A stretch of DNA of 64,000 nt from Fomitopsis serialis (taxonomy: Eukaryota; Basidiomycota; Agaricomycetes; Polyporales; Fomitopsidaceae): NCBI RefSeq assembly GCF_022376445.1, contig NW_025954979.1, positions 372,001 to 436,000 of the forward strand, written 5' to 3'. The position numbers were made by a program, and so were the translations under genes. Below are positions 31,640 through 44,838 of this stretch, one piece after another (the stretch's first letter is position 1; each line of letters opens with the position of its first letter). The notes beneath the pieces are model-generated. The model saw only the letters and a list, made by a program, of their open reading frames with translations, was not told the origin of the DNA and searched no databases.

Positions 31640-34600
31640 TCATTCCGCCAAGGGGCTCGTACTATCTCCAGTCTTTGTCCGTTTCTTCTTCCCGCTCGAC
31701 GTCCCCTTCTTCTTCGCCCTTGTGACCTTGATCGCAGGGGGCGTGGCAGTCCGCGCTATCTCGTCCTCGACTTCGTAGGAGGGAATGATGGTGGCGGCAC
31801 CGCCGCGGACGCACCATCCCGCAAAGAGTTAGCGTCGTCCTTATTTTCTGTCGCGACACCGGCCGTGACGCAGGCCGCGACAGGCTGCCCTGGGGCATCT
31901 CGCCGTCTTGTCAATCACGAACGTCTGTAGGACCGATGACGCGCTCGAGTTCCGGAGGCTCGGGAGCCGTGCGTCCTCCGCTGTTTCGCCGCACGGGCCC
32001 CTTCAGCTACGCTGACGGTGGACATGACTGGGAGGTGGCTCACCTTGGGAAAGGGGCGGTAGGTCGTCCAATCTAACCACCGGTATTGAGTCCACATCAT
32101 TCACGCTCGCGCGTGACGGCCGGTCGTCTATAAGGTAGTAAGGGTCATCGCGCAGCCGCTCGCGCCTCTCAGCCTTGCGCTACAGAGCGGGGATCAGTCA
32201 GTTAGGCTTGTATGAAGGGGCACGACTACGTACGCGTTCGCGTTCCGCACGCTCTTCTGCTGTCTCTGTAGAGCGGGAGGCCACTACTGGTCCTGCAACG
32301 TCATCCGACTCAGGCTGAGTTTGACTTCGGCTCTTCCCCTTGCTCTTCCCCGTCCCGAGCTCCTTCTCCTTTCCCTTTTTGCTCTTCTTCTTCTTTTTGG
32401 GTTCCGCCGTATCGTCGGGCTCGAAGGGCTCAGTAAACTCTCTCGGTGGAGGTACTATCCATGCATCCAGGTTGAGATCCTCGGGGACATCGACGAGCGA
32501 CTGCGCCTCAGCCGCAACGGCATTGAGCTCGTATGCGGAAAAGAGAGGACGGATGAGGTAGAGACTCTTCGGGAAGCCAGGTTCCAGTGAATCATCCCCG
32601 AACCCTGTGTCGCCGAAGCCGGATCCAAAGCTCGCGCTCATACTCACGGCCATGTCCATGCCAACGTCCGTCCTCGGCCTATACACACTAAGATCGGCAC
32701 GGACGAACGTGAACAAGTTCACCATCTCCGCAGCCTTGCACATCCGGGGGGAAAGAGTTTGATTTCCGATCAGCTATCAACCCGGTGCGGAAGAACGCGG
32801 GGAGAACCACATACCCGCTCTTGTACCTCGATGTCCGGGCTCGTCGCGAACTCACCCGCACGCTCGAGGGTCATGTCCACCGCGTCCCTGATCTTTGGCA
32901 GGTCTTCACTCTCGAACGTGTTGGCCTGCTCCGCGGCCCAGTACCCGAAGACCTTCGTCGCGGCCTGCAGATAGACCGCGACGATCTCAGGGTCCAACGC
33001 CACAAGACCGGGCTGGAGTAGGTGGGGAAGCAACTTCTGTGGCTCCGCAAGCTCCCTGGAGGCAGAGAGAGTGAATGTCATCAACGAGCCAAAGCGACAG
33101 AACAGCAACTCACCCGCAGTGCTCGCCACAAATCCATGCGGCCGCCCAGAGTACCTCAGAACAACCGCCCTCCTCGGAAGCATTCGCCAGGAACGACTCG
33201 TCCGTCAGCACTTCACCATAAGCTGGACCGCGAATCGCCGCGCCGCCCGTACCCGCCCGACGATATCGACCAGCTGGTCGCGGATCTGCTGGCCGACGTT
33301 GACGCCCGCGACGTATGCCAGGTCCACCAGCACGGAGAGGTACCACTCCAAGTCCACGACGTTCTCGTAAGTCTCCTGCGCTCCGAGCGCAAGGATCCGC
33401 TGTGACAGCGTGAGGCGGTACGCGGGCGACTGCGACGGCGCGTTCGTGGACTTCGGCGTGGCGCTCACGAGTGGTGTGCGATACTGATACTGCGAGAGGG
33501 ACTGTGCCGCAGAGGGGAGTCCTGATGCCGAGGTGTCGGGCCGGACCAGATGTGACAGGAGTTGCTGCACGATGGTCTGCAGGTTGGTGCGGCTGACCTG
33601 ATGGTAGCGAGGTCAGTAACGCTCAAAGGGGTTACGGGACCGGTGTACTTACCATGGCAGTGAGCAGGTCAAGCGTCCGCATTCGGATGCTGATGTCTGG
33701 GTCATCAACACTAGAGATGATCATGTCCTGGTACTCCGCTACCAGCTCTGGATGGCTCGGTACAATCTTTGTCATCGCCAGCAGCGCAATGTACTTCACT
33801 GCATAGATAAATGGTTATTGAGAAGATCGAGACCAAGACCAACAAGGGTACCCATACAATTTTGGTCTGGGTCCTGCAGGAAAGCAGCAAGCTTCGTGAC
33901 GCACGTCCTCGCCAGTGCATTACCGGAGGCACCCTGTAACATGCCTCCGGTAATGCACGTATGAACGCATTCATAGAGAAGTGAAATCGCAGGTGTGGTC
34001 GATATGAGGTCCGTGATCGGGGGCTGCAGCTTCTTCACCAGCCGCGGCTCGTACGGCGATAGCGCTCCAAACTACGTATAGGGGTCAATATGCCGAGACA
34101 GAAGACGGAGGAGCCTCAGACGCGTACCAATTTGATGATCTTGATGAGCATCCAATTGTTAGACGACGTCGTCATGAGGTGGAAGAGCTGCGGCGCCATC
34201 GTGAGGTAGTCCTTCGGGTTCCGATGGACGAGTTCGCACAGGGCGTTCACAGTCGCAGCAACAACACCTTCCAACCACACAAACTGCTTCAATTGCAATA
34301 ATTTTGGGGTTCACAACCACTCTTACCTGGGTCCGTATCCTCGAGCCTTTCGCGCAACCTGGTTATCCCATATGGAACGATCTCCGGGTAATTGACGAAG
34401 ACTTTGTAGACAGCTATCACAGCTCGCTTCCGGATGTGCGCCCGGGAGTGATTCAGCATTGCAATCAGGTCGTGAGCCAGGTCCCGAGCAAGGTCAGGAG
34501 TAATGATGTGGGATAGGCCGTTAAGAGTCACTGTGACATCTTCGGGTTTGGAGCTGAGATCCTACGACTAGTCGTGAGCACGCCAGCAGTTTGAATGTGT

Positions 34601-34994
34601 TCATACGCTCACTTTCTTCAGCTGGTTCGTTGTCAACATCAAGACGTCAGTCTCTGGGGTGAAGGACTCCGCAGCCGCGAGGTAGCCGACGCTTTTCATG
34701 TGTATGCGCGGAGACGACATGACTTCGACGACATGGAATGATGCCCAGCTCATATCATAGCCTAGCATGTCTAGCTGCAACCGACCCGATCAGTGCACAG
34801 GCCAATAGACGAGACAGCACGGACAGAGTACCACTGACATATGTTAGCTTGAGAACTGCGCCGGCCTTGAGCTCCATGTCCTTGCTCCTGATCTCCTGCC
34901 TAATCTCCGCGATCGCCTGAGCAATGAACTTGCTCTCATCATTCTTGTTCGCGCGCAGGCCGCGAATGAGATCCTGCAGCGTCCGCTCCCACAT
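31640..34994 (-). CDS. APL5: AP-3 adaptor complex subunit delta
   Basis: Large subunit of the AP-3 adaptor, which sorts cargo from Golgi or endosomes to the vacuole. The start at 34994 gives MWERTLQDLIRGLRANKNDE, the typical N-terminus, then SKDMELKAGAVLKLTYV and GYDMSWASFHVVEVMSS. HEAT-like trunk segments follow: LNGLSHIITPDLARDLAHDL, RKRAVIAVYKVFVNYPE, MAPQLFHLMTTSSNNWMLIK, ECVHTCITGGMLQGASGNAL, DPDISIRMRTLDLL, then YLSVLVDLAYVAG. The C-terminal third is a Lys/Ser-rich hinge (EPKKKKKSKKGKEKE) followed by a charged stretch (AERERRKAERRERLRDDPYY) and a basic tail ending at 31640. At least eight short introns are visible. The gene is convergent with the kinase, 251 bases apart. Confidence 0.92.
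33915..33958. repeat. Perfect 17-bp inverted repeat inside AP-3 delta
   Basis: Arms GTGCATTACCGGAGGCA (33915-33931) and its exact reverse complement (33942-33958), with a 10-nt loop. It lies in a coding exon (minus strand residues ITGGMLQGASGNA), where the amino acids are those expected for the family. Confidence 0.85.
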
Positions 34995-37206
34995 GGCGCA
35001 GGTTGTGTGGTACTGTCGACCTGGGTGGCCTTGGGGACTGCTGAAAGTTTAGAAGAGTCCCAGTGTCGTGTCCAAGAGCCCCAAATAGCCAGTCGAACGT
35101 CTCAGGCCAGTCAGCACTGAGTGAAAGCTATGCCAGTAGAAGTCAACTTAGGCACCGTACCGGAGCTCAGAGAACACTTCAACGACGAACCAGTTCTGCG
35201 GTAGCCAAGTATAGCCAGCTCAGCAGCGCATGCACGGCACGACGAGTCGTCTTCGCAGAGGTGAATGTGTACAGGTCACCCACGCAGAGTTGCCCTCGAT
35301 TCTGGAGGGACGCTGCATCGTCCCCGCACACCGCTGTACGCGGGAACACGGCGGTCGCTTGCGTCACGTGCGGAGCGCGGTCTCCCACGTGTTTCGTCTG
35401 GCGCGTCGGAGCGCGAGCACGTCTGGCTTGCCTCGTTCACCCATCTGCTCAGCGCTCAGATCTCAGACGGCGTTGCGCCCGGCCAAGTCAACCACAGTGT
35501 CCTGTGGCCTTTTTACGCAAGGACAGAGCTGATGAACTTCACCGAGCGTTCTGCGATATGCCGGCACCGTGATCTCCGGGCCAATAGTACTTGGTTCCAC
35601 GGGGCGCTGAGATCATCGCCTGCCAGTTCTCTCCGGTTTGTCAACAATCCCTCGGACGAACGTCTAGTATGCCGGTCATGCATAGCGTGAGGCGCTACGT
35701 CTCCCAGCGGCAACCCACCGCACCTGTTCTTGCCGTGGAAGTTTCTCTCCACGCTGCGGGCCTCGTTGCCGGATTGTATACAGGTGAGCACTGCACCGTT
35801 CATCAATGGTCCGACAGACCGCGCTGTTCCTGGCCTACAATGAACTAAACGTGACGTATGTCCTTGCGTGGACAGCCCATATGCTCCAGATTGGTCAGAC
35901 ATAACTCTAGTGTCGTCCACTGGCACGCACCGGAGGTCATGCACAACTGCTATACCACCGCCGCTAGCACGCTGCGACAGAATCCTCCGGCTAAACGGCG
36001 CACAGATGTAATCTGCATCACCTGTTGACAGATTGGTGCTTGTGGCAGTCAAACTTACGGAGAAGTATCTGTGTTTTACATGACCGCAGCTCTAGCTTCA
36101 GGACTCGAGTGAGGACTTCTTGCAGGCCCTGGATGGCGGCGTACTACTTCTCCGGTCATCATCGGGTGGCTGCGGACGGCGATGAATGTACACATCGAGT
36201 TGGGTGGTTCTGCAAAACCTGCATATCTGTGGCACTGACTTAGGAACCATGTCATGGTTATTGTGGGTGCACTTACACCTCCCCACGGGTGGCGAATTGG
36301 CTTGGAATGATGAGTAAGTTCGGCAGCAGACAGCATCCACCATCATTTGCCACTGCTCTAGCCCCTTACGGCGTTCTCACATCCACGCATGTGGATGTAG
36401 CGCGCGATGTTCAGATTCTATCTCAGCGCGCCACGGGCGATGCGATCGTATAATGCGTTTCAGTGCTCCTTCCAGTATGACCGTACCGAGCCTGAGCCTG
36501 TGGTTGCGCGTCGGCTCCGACAGTGGCGTCGACCTGCTCTCTCGGATACACTATTGGGGCATTCTACCTACTCCGCCGAGCAATTGAATCAGTCACCTGC
36601 GTGCTGTGATGCTAGCGACGTTGTCCAGTAGGTTCATGAATTTACCTCAACATCTGCGAAGGCTGATTCCCTCTTCCATAGAGTTGAGAGCCAGACACTC
36701 CCAGGAAGGACCTTGCGGCTGCTATGAGCTCTTTCTCGCGTGGCAGGGAAGGCAAGACCGTGCGGCCACATGAGAACTTCTGACGACGGATCCTAATTAC
36801 TGCACTGAGAAAGCCCTGGGCAGACGGAGACTGACAAAGTAACTTCACAGATGGCATGACGATTGCGGCGTCATCCTCCACGTGGACCCGGCTACTTGAG
36901 GGCGATCAACGACGATGCATGCTGCACCGCGGTTCGGCACCTGGCTGAGAAGGTAAGCGACGAGGTTATGCATTGAGACCGGAGGGCTGCAGGGCGACTA
37001 TCACCTACCCGCACCGCCGATAGAATTGGAAAGCCCTATGCCGCTTGCCTGCATCAGGCATAGCGTATTAGATTTACTCCGCTTGGCCCCGAAATTCACC
37101 GGCAGGCGACCAATGCCTGTCGTATCCGGCCTCTATCCCGGTGAGTGATAAATAGCCTAGGAACCGTCCCCCATTGCTGCAGCCCAAAGTCCATATCAGA
37201 GTCGGA
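34995..37206. other. Long intergenic region between AP-3 delta and the oxygenase
   Basis: About 2.2 kb. Overlapping open frames on both strands between 35060 and 36050 are GC-driven and carry no motif. Nothing recognisable from 36050 to 37140. It must hold both divergent promoters. Confidence 0.45.
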
Positions 37207-38621
37207 ATGCCTGGCCTCACCGCAACCGCACCGTTTCCCGACGATGTCCCCGTCCACCCTCTGCCCGTGATTGACTATGAACGACTTCAGCAATGGGACT
37301 CGCGGGAGGTCGCCAGACTCTGGGACGCGAGCACCGAACAAGGCTTCTGGTAGTGAGTAACGCGTACGCCACAGTCATTCGCCATGTGTCCGACGTAATC
37401 TATCATCATGATGAAGCCTGAAGAACCATGGCGTTGACTGCGAGGTCAATGACATGTTCGACATGGGAGCAGAGACTCTGGACCTTCCACTGGAAGAGAA
37501 GATGCGATTTGAGCAAGGCGACAACGGCGACTCGTTTGGGTGAGAAGCGTCGTTTCTCTTCGGGGCCGCCACAGGTGCTCACAGCCGCGTTCCAGTTACA
37601 AGGCGAAGGGAACGATCCAGACGGATGCGAACGGCACTCGGGACAACGTCGAGTTCCTAAATATTGCGCAGGACGACGCTTTGTCATGGCCACACCCGAC
37701 GCACAGAACCTATCCGTCCACTGTGAACGCGCGAATGAACGACACCATAATCCCATTCGTCCGGAAGTCGATGGAGGTGAACATGACGATCCTCAGCATC
37801 TTTGAACGGCAGCTGGGTTTGCCGAGGGGCGAACTCATGAGACTGCACTCGACAGAGGGACCTGGCGGGAGTGAGGCCCGCTGCATCAAGACACCGTCTA
37901 ACCAGTCAACAGCGGGCGTCGGCGCCCATACCGACTTTGGCACTCTGGTGAGTCGAGTGCACTGCGTTAGGAGGATACGGGAGGTTTGGCTCACGTCACT
38001 CACTGATAGACATTTCTGCACAATCGTCTAGGCGGCCTCCAGGTGATGCCGCCAGGGTCACAACGATGGCTGTACATCAAGGTAGGTGTTCATACACCGC
38101 CCGATACGCCAATCATTCATCGGCCATAGCCTCTGCCCGGTCACGCAGTATGCAACATCGGCGATGCTTTGTCAATCTTCAGTGGGGGGATTTTGCGATC
38201 CGCACTCCACCGTGTAATGTAAGCTGCCTCTGCAACAAGCTCAGCGCCCGGCTGAAAGCGCTCACCTCGCCTTCTCTAGGCCGCCCCCGGGGGACAGTCG
38301 CGCTTCGAGCGGTACTCCGTCGCGTTCTTCACGCGTCCACGCAATTCGGTTGTGCTGCGCCATCTGGGGCAGAACAGCGATGTGATCGCACACGCGGTTG
38401 CGAAGGCACCGGGGGGCGAGTTTGATACTGGGACCACATCGGCGGAGTGGGTGGCCCGCAGAATCAGGAAGCTTAGGCTCAAGAACAGACAGGTAGGCTG
38501 CTACGTGTGACCCACCGGATGCAGATAGGCTTCTGACTATCAAACTGAATTGCAGGGTCCCGAGACGTGGTACGCTAGCCTGGGCACAGAGCACATTGGG
38601 CGTACTACGGGCGGAGTGTGA
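37207..38621 (+). CDS. 2-oxoglutarate/Fe(II)-dependent dioxygenase (isopenicillin N synthase-like)
   Basis: Non-heme iron oxygenase of the DIOX_N plus 2OG-FeII_Oxy type. It uses 2-oxoglutarate and oxygen to oxidise an unknown small molecule, probably in the cytosol. Exon 1 (37207-37352) gives [15 protein letters not shown] and ASTEQGFWY; the next exon [27 protein letters not shown] and [20 protein letters not shown]. Later: [17 protein letters not shown], the iron ligands in [10 protein letters not shown] (His and Asp), [38 protein letters not shown] (third His ligand) and [11 protein letters not shown], where the RxS motif binds 2-oxoglutarate. The last exon ends [12 protein letters not shown]. 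At least six exons, introns of about 50-65 nt. It reads cleanly except for a possible one-base gap near 38280. Confidence 0.88.
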
Positions 38622-38971
38622 GCGGCGAGATATGGGGGTCGTGTGTGTTATGATACGCAGAGCTTGGATATCTACTTCAATACGCAGTGGTATAATTGAC
38701 CGTTTAGCATACTGTATATCACTTTTACCGGCATTGAATCAATGCAGCTTCGCGCTTCAAAATTAGATGGCCGAGATGAATTGGAGATGTCGATGAAGCA
38801 GCGCGCTTTAAAAACCGATCGACCGGTCATTGACCGGCTCAGATCTAGATAAGGAGCGTGACGCTACACCGGCCTCACGTGTATCGTGACACCGCGTCTC
38901 ATTATCGGTGCCGCCACTCTGACAAGGACAACCACCAGCCACCACGACGGAGACCGTTGACCACGACAGCC
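38622..38971. other. Intergenic between oxygenase and NXT1-like gene
   Basis: About 350 bases, AT-rich in the first half. It should contain the NXT1-like promoter; no clear TATA box. Confidence 0.45.
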
Positions 38972-39546
38972 ATGACCACTCTCACGAAGAACGAGTGAGT
39001 TGGAGTTCTCTGCATTCAGGTCTTGCGCTGATCCTCGTCTCGTAGCATTGAAATTGCCACTCGAGCTGCCGATCAATTTACACGCCTCTATTACTCAACC
39101 TACGACTCAGCAACCCGCGTGGACGACCTACCCAACTTCTACCGGCCGTCGTCTGCATTGACTTGGAATGGAAGGCCGTTCCAGGGATCTGAAGGCGTGC
39201 GGAAGCTCATCAGCGCAATGCCCACGACCAAACATGAAATACAAAGTTTCGACTGTCACCCCATTCCAGGTCAGCTCGTTCGGCTTCTGTTCTCTCGAAT
39301 GCTCGGCCCTGATGGACCTCTATAGGCAGTCAACCTCCCAATCTCCTCATCACGGTTCAGGCACTGTGACACATGGCCGCGGACCCGCTGGAAATCCGCC
39401 TACAACGTCAACAAGTCTGTCGACGGCCAACCCCGAGTGTTTTCCCAAACTTTCATGCTGTCCCCGATCCGACCGCACCACCGAACAAAGCGGGGGAAGT
39501 CGCAAAGTACTACGTGAACGCCGACGCTCTGAGATTTGTCGGATGA
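38972..39546 (+). CDS. NTF2-related mRNA export factor (NXT1/p15-like)
   Basis: Small NTF2-fold partner of the mRNA exporter NXF1/Mex67, acting at the nuclear pore. Exon 1 (MTTLTKN) is spliced to DIEIATRAADQFTRLYYSTY, then NFYRPSSALTWNGRPFQGSE and AMPTTKHEIQSFDCHPIPG. After a second intron comes QPPNLLITVSGTVTHG. In the restored frame RVFSQTFMLSPD is followed by YYVNADALRF. The order matches human NXT1 (LVWNG, DCQPV, VVICGSV, QNFILTA, KIASDCFRF). One base is missing from the C run at 39472-39475 and another between 39385 and 39415. The family length of about 150 residues is met only after both corrections. Confidence 0.82.
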
Positions 39547-39951
39547 GATGGAAGCGGGCGAGAGGGGACCAGGGAACATTGAGAGAGGCTTCCTCGCAGT
39601 ATGTCACGGACCCTACAATCATAGCCAGATCCTGATGTTGCAATGGACAGGAATATGTCACGATCATCAACCTCTCCGCCTTTCCGGCTCACAACGCCAC
39701 AACGCTGTCGGCGTCCTCCGCCTTGACACATCAACGCCACGGCGCGATTCGGTCCAGCACTCGGAGATGCATTACCTTCACGAGCAACGGCAGTACTCCG
39801 GCCTTCCGCTATGCACGGTGAAGAGGTAGCAGACCAACGCTACAGTATATTGCTATTGAAACCGTAGTCATCACGCGAGAACAGTACAAATACAGAGGAG
39901 GCGTAGAATACTGCACAAGGACGAAGACAAGATATGAGCATGTAGCATGTT
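39547..39951. other. Intergenic, convergent (NXT1-like and PRP22)
   Basis: Spacer of about 400 bases between two convergent genes. No coding signal. Confidence 0.5.
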
Positions 39952-42900
39952 TTAGCCGAAAGTTTGACTCTGCAAGAGTATCAGAAAATGAACGACTTCC
40001 AAAGCAAACAGACGGCGACATACCGAGCGAGCACTCCTCTTGATCTTTGACAGTCTCCATTCGTCTGGTTTCTCGTACTGCAGACCGCTGTGAGTAATCG
40101 CCATCCCTTCAAGACACATCAAAAACGTACCTTGTTGAACAGCGGCTCGATTTTCTCTTGCTTCTTCCGCTTGCTGATCTTGTTCGCGTCGGCGACCTTG
40201 AAAAACTGTGGCGCCACTTCGACCAGCCACTTGGGCTCGATGGCTGTGACATTATGGCAGTACTCTCTCGTCGTGAGGATGAGCTCGTGGTAGATGCACC
40301 ACTCAGGATTGCGGTTGAATAGCGCGGACGACGGGTGGATGTATACTGGCGTGCCCTCCACGAGCGTCTTGTAGCCCTCCTGCGGGTCTTTCTTTGCCGC
40401 GTGGCGGAAGTACCCGGAGCAGATAGCTCTACGGACGCGATTGTAGTCTCGCCCGGCCGAGATGATCTCGTGTTTATAACTATAAAAGTACCAGATGAGT
40501 CAATCACGCACGGAAAACATACGAGTGCCCGATTGCAACGCACCGATCCATGATACCCAACAGTTGCTTCCGTACATCCTGTGCCCTTCGCATGCTTCGC
40601 GCCTGGATGAAGTTCTCGTAGCACCACGGGTTCGAGAAGTTGCTCGCTTTCCAGCCGTTGTACACGGTCAGTAGCGTCAGATGGTCGCCCTCTGGTTGAT
40701 GGAACTTGGCCTTCTTTGAGTCTGCCTGTCCCTGCTTCTCCTTAGGACGGTAGAAGACGCTTTGGACGGACAGCATCGCTACAATGGAGAGGATCTCCTC
40801 GGAACACCCCAGCTCCACCGAAGCGATTAACATCTTTGCGAGCGGGGGTTCCATGGGGAAATCGGCCATCTTGCGGCCCAGTTTTGTCAGAAGACCTTCG
40901 TCGTCCAGCGCTGACAAGGCATAGAGCGATTCGAGTGCGGTCAACATCGTCTGTGCGGGCGGCGCATCCATGAAGTCGAAGCTAAGAAGATCGTTGATAC
41001 CCATCGCCTTCAACATGAGGATAATATGCGCCAGATTCGTCCGCTGAATGTCAGGAATGGAACTCGGCAACATCTCGTTCCGGAATGCGGTTTCAGTGTA
41101 GAGCCGGTAGCATTTCCCTGGTCCCGTACGACCCGCACGGCCAGCGCGTTGTCGTGCTTGAGCCTGGGAGATGGGCATGACGACGAGCGAGTCCATACCC
41201 AACTTCGGGTCGTACGCATTCTGCTTCGAAAAGCCCGGATCGATGACATAGTAGATGCCTGGGATCGTCAAGCTAGTCTCTGCGACATTCGTGGCGACGA
41301 CCACTTTGCGAGAGCCAGGAGGCGTTGGATCGAAGACTCGCGACTGAACCTCCGAGGGCAGCGCGGAGTAGATGGGAAGGATGATGAGCTCGGGGACCTT
41401 CGGACCAAGTGCCTTCATACGCTCGTACAGGATCTCGCACGTCGTGTCGATCTCCTCCTGGCCCGTCAAGAACAGCAAGATATCGCCAGGAGGCTCGGAC
41501 AGGTGAATCTGCATGACAGTGATGAGCGAGGCATCGAGGTAGTCCGTCTCGGGCTCCTTCGTATACAGGATCTCCACAGGGTATGTGCGACCCGGTATCG
41601 TGAAGATAGGGCATCCGAAGAAGTACTTGGAGAACTTCTCGGCATCGAGGGTAGCCGAGGTGACGATCACCTTGAGGTCTGGGCGACGTTTCATGGCCTC
41701 TGCGGAACGTATCAGCAGGCTATCGCATGCACGAAGGTGTTGCTGACTTACTCTTCAACAGACCGAATAGCACGTCGGTGTGGATGGTTCGCTCGTGCGC
41801 CTCATCAAGCATGATGAGCGAGTATGCACTGACATCGGGATCGACGAGACACTCTCGCTGCAGCATGCCGTCCGTCATGTATTTGATTCTGGTTTCAGGG
41901 CCCGTGCAGTCCTCGAAGCGGATCGTGTAACCGACTTCTTGACCAAGTCGACAACCGACCTCTTCAGCAACTCGCTTCGCGACGGACATAGCAGCTACAC
42001 GCCTCGGCTGCGTGCAGCCGATCTTGCCCTTATCCGCAAACCCCGCTTCAGCGAGATACTGGGTCATCTGTGTCGTCTTGCCGGATCCAGTATCGCCAAC
42101 TACGATGAGCACCTGGTGCTGTATGGAGTGTCAGTAAAGCAGGGCTAGGATACACTATCGGTGGTACCTACATTTCGGACTGCTTGAAGTAGAGCGTCAC
42201 GGAGTTTGTAGATCGGTAGGTTCTTGCGCTGCTCCTGGATGCTCATGCTGGTATTTTCACCGTAAGTGGTCGCCTTGTTGAACGTGGCTTCCTTCCACTT
42301 CGGCTGCTCCCCCGTCTTCTGTCCCGTAGGTTGCCTCTGAGGTCCTGTGCGAATACCTTATCGGCCTCCTTCGCCATGGGGTCCAGCCACGGGGCGCTGA
42401 AATCGCGAGCTTCGGAATCAGCTTGTTCGTTGACCTCTTGCTGACGGAGCTCTCTGCGCTCCTTAGCAAGAGAAGCACCGGCCAAAGCCGCCCGGTTCAA
42501 CGAACCATCGGGAGCCTTGATGATCTTGACCGGACTCAAGTCCAGGGTCTTCTTCGTCTGGCCAGCAAGGAACGGCGGCTCCTCCTCCCGAATCTCCACG
42601 TCCAGCTCCTCCTCGACCTCAGCATGAGCCATCGGGTTGGCGAAATCCTCGTCGAGATCAGGGTATTCAGAGGCGTCGATGGCACCCGACGATATGAGCT
42701 GTTTGATCTCCCATCGCTCTGGAGACGTCAGTCGCTTCGCAGAGCGTACGGGCTCGTCGATCGTAACCCCGCGACCTCTGAGAGGGATGGCGTTGGCTCC
42801 ATTCGCTGAGCGGGTGTGCTCTTCCTCGGCGAGCTCGGCCTCCGACTTGATGCGCAAGTGAGGTGTCAGATCGCGACCTGTGGTCTGGTCGACGTCTTTC

Positions 42901-43798
42901 ATGGAGAGACCTATACGGCTTCCGGCGACGCTCATGACCTTGACTTTGACATTCTGCCCACGACTGAGCAGGTCAGTAGCAGAATTGGCGCGTGCTCCTT
43001 GCTGTATGCTTGAGACATGAACCATACCTGAGGGATACATTATCGGGGCACACCTCAAGGACGAAGACAAGGACGTACCCTCAGCTCTTCCAGCAATACC
43101 CTCCAATTGCACGAATGCTCCGAATTCCTTCAAGCCAGAGACGCGACCGTGGTAAATCTTGAAGAGCACCGGACGTTCGTCCAACTGGCGCCCCCCATCG
43201 CCACCTCTGCCATTTCTAACATCCCGTCGGTCTCCATAGCCTCTATCACGGGGAGGACTAGGGGAGCGGCGCCGTGGCGGAGGAGGCGAGCGCGAACGAG
43301 ACTGGCGCCGCCTCTTTGCCAACCGTTCCTCTTCGCAGGTCTCTCTCTGGTCCTTTTTGCAGCACCCTCGAACTGTGACATCAAGTCATCAACCTCCTTC
43401 ATGACAGCATCCTTCGCGACGCCGGGCTCCCACTCCTGGTCCTTCAAAGCGAGACCCGGAAACAAGCGTTTCTTCTTGTCCACTTCGCCGATAGAGCCGT
43501 CCTCTGCACCAGCATTCTCTTTGTCGGAAGCTGAAGGTCGCTTCTTGTGTTTAGGATGCATATTGAGAATGAGACGGTCGACATTCTCGATGAAGGACTC
43601 CGGGAAGTTCGCGCCCACGTCCTTCAGCTGCTGCTTGAACTGCGGTAATGTCTTCGACTTGTCATGGAGGTCGATGACGAACTCGGCTAATGTCTTGTCA
43701 TTAATTCCTGTGTGATTGTCGATTTCCTGGGTAATTTTGGCCACAAGGGAGAGGAACTCGAGGTTGTACAGGTCTGTATCAGACATGGCACTGGACAA
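39952..43798 (-). CDS. PRP22: DEAH-box splicing helicase PRP22 (DHX8)
   Basis: Spliceosomal RNA helicase that releases mature mRNA. N-terminus: [18 protein letters not shown], then [15 protein letters not shown], an RS-like region ([20 protein letters not shown]) and an S1 domain ([29 protein letters not shown]). Middle: [20 protein letters not shown]. Helicase core: [13 protein letters not shown] (motif I), [30 protein letters not shown] (DEAH), [42 protein letters not shown]. The C-terminal HA2/OB part includes [34 protein letters not shown] and [15 protein letters not shown]; the last two exons give [18 protein letters not shown] and SQTFG. One-base run losses at 42323-42325 and 43354-43358 interrupt the frame. 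The start could also be the second Met at 43786. Confidence 0.95.
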
Positions 43799-44838
43799 GA
43801 GGCGTTCAGTACAGCGCAGCCTGGCGCGGGTTCTATCTGTAAGCCACTGTGGCGCTGCCAGCAGCCACAGATGTCGGTGTTACTGCGTTGGAACATCGGA
43901 GTCCGAATAAACCAGAGTATTCTACACTCCGAAAATGGCTTCTCAGAACGTAATCGTTGTTGGTTGGAACCCTTTAATTCAGCTTCATCGCTTTCTGTGC
44001 AGCTCCGAGAAACTCACTAGAGTCAACCCATCACTCCCTCTCATGCAATTCCAAGTCATGCATTTCCCCGTTGCTGTGCTGCACCACCTCAACATTCCAT
44101 CACGCACACGTACCATTTTGCTCGCCGTGTGGCGATTGCCACGGTTTTCGAATCCCTCCGTCTACCCCTAGAAGCCTCTAGATCCGCGAACACTTTACTA
44201 TATACATATAGTCACGACCTAAGCTGCTTCTCTTTTACTGGTTAAGTATACACTCCTCACACTGCTCAGCAAACAGAATTGTGTCTCGCGCAAGTGCTGT
44301 GTGGTGCGTCACTTTATTCAAAGTTGTCTGGAAGGCGAAGACACGATTGCTTTGCGCATTTACGGCGATATACAGTACTTCTTACCATGACTACCAGTCT
44401 GCTTCATGCTGTCGCAGGGCTGTTACTCGTCAAATCTGAGGCGTGTACAAAAACATCAGCGCATCCGCGTCCTAATGTACTCGAATTTGTCTGGGTATGT
44501 TCACGGGTCTACTCAACGACTGTGGCACTGATCAACGAGGACGACTGACTCGGTTTCCAGCTCATTCCTCTTTTCGTCAGTGGCTCTGGCTGTCGGACGC
44601 TAGCACAAAAGCTGCATAAGTGAACCAAGGGTGAACGTTGAACGTTGAGATCGTTGAGAGACACACAAAGGTTACAAACACTAAACGCATGATCGCGCAG
44701 TGATCGTCTCTCCGATCGAGAGACGCCTCCTAACTACAGAACACATAGACGCAACAAAACAAAGAAGAGAAGGATATTGTTCATAATTGAATTGGTGGAG
44801 TGCTGATTTTTCTCGCGTTCCAGTAATTCCGGACGATG
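43799..44838. other. Intergenic region upstream of PRP22
   Basis: About 1 kb holding the PRP22 promoter and the 3' flank of the first hairpin-family gene. Short open frames only. Confidence 0.5.

Noticed and set aside
35060..36052. Overlapping open frames on both strands upstream of AP-3 delta
   Set aside because: Three frames are open at once, none has a domain or intron pattern; likely chance in GC-rich sequence.
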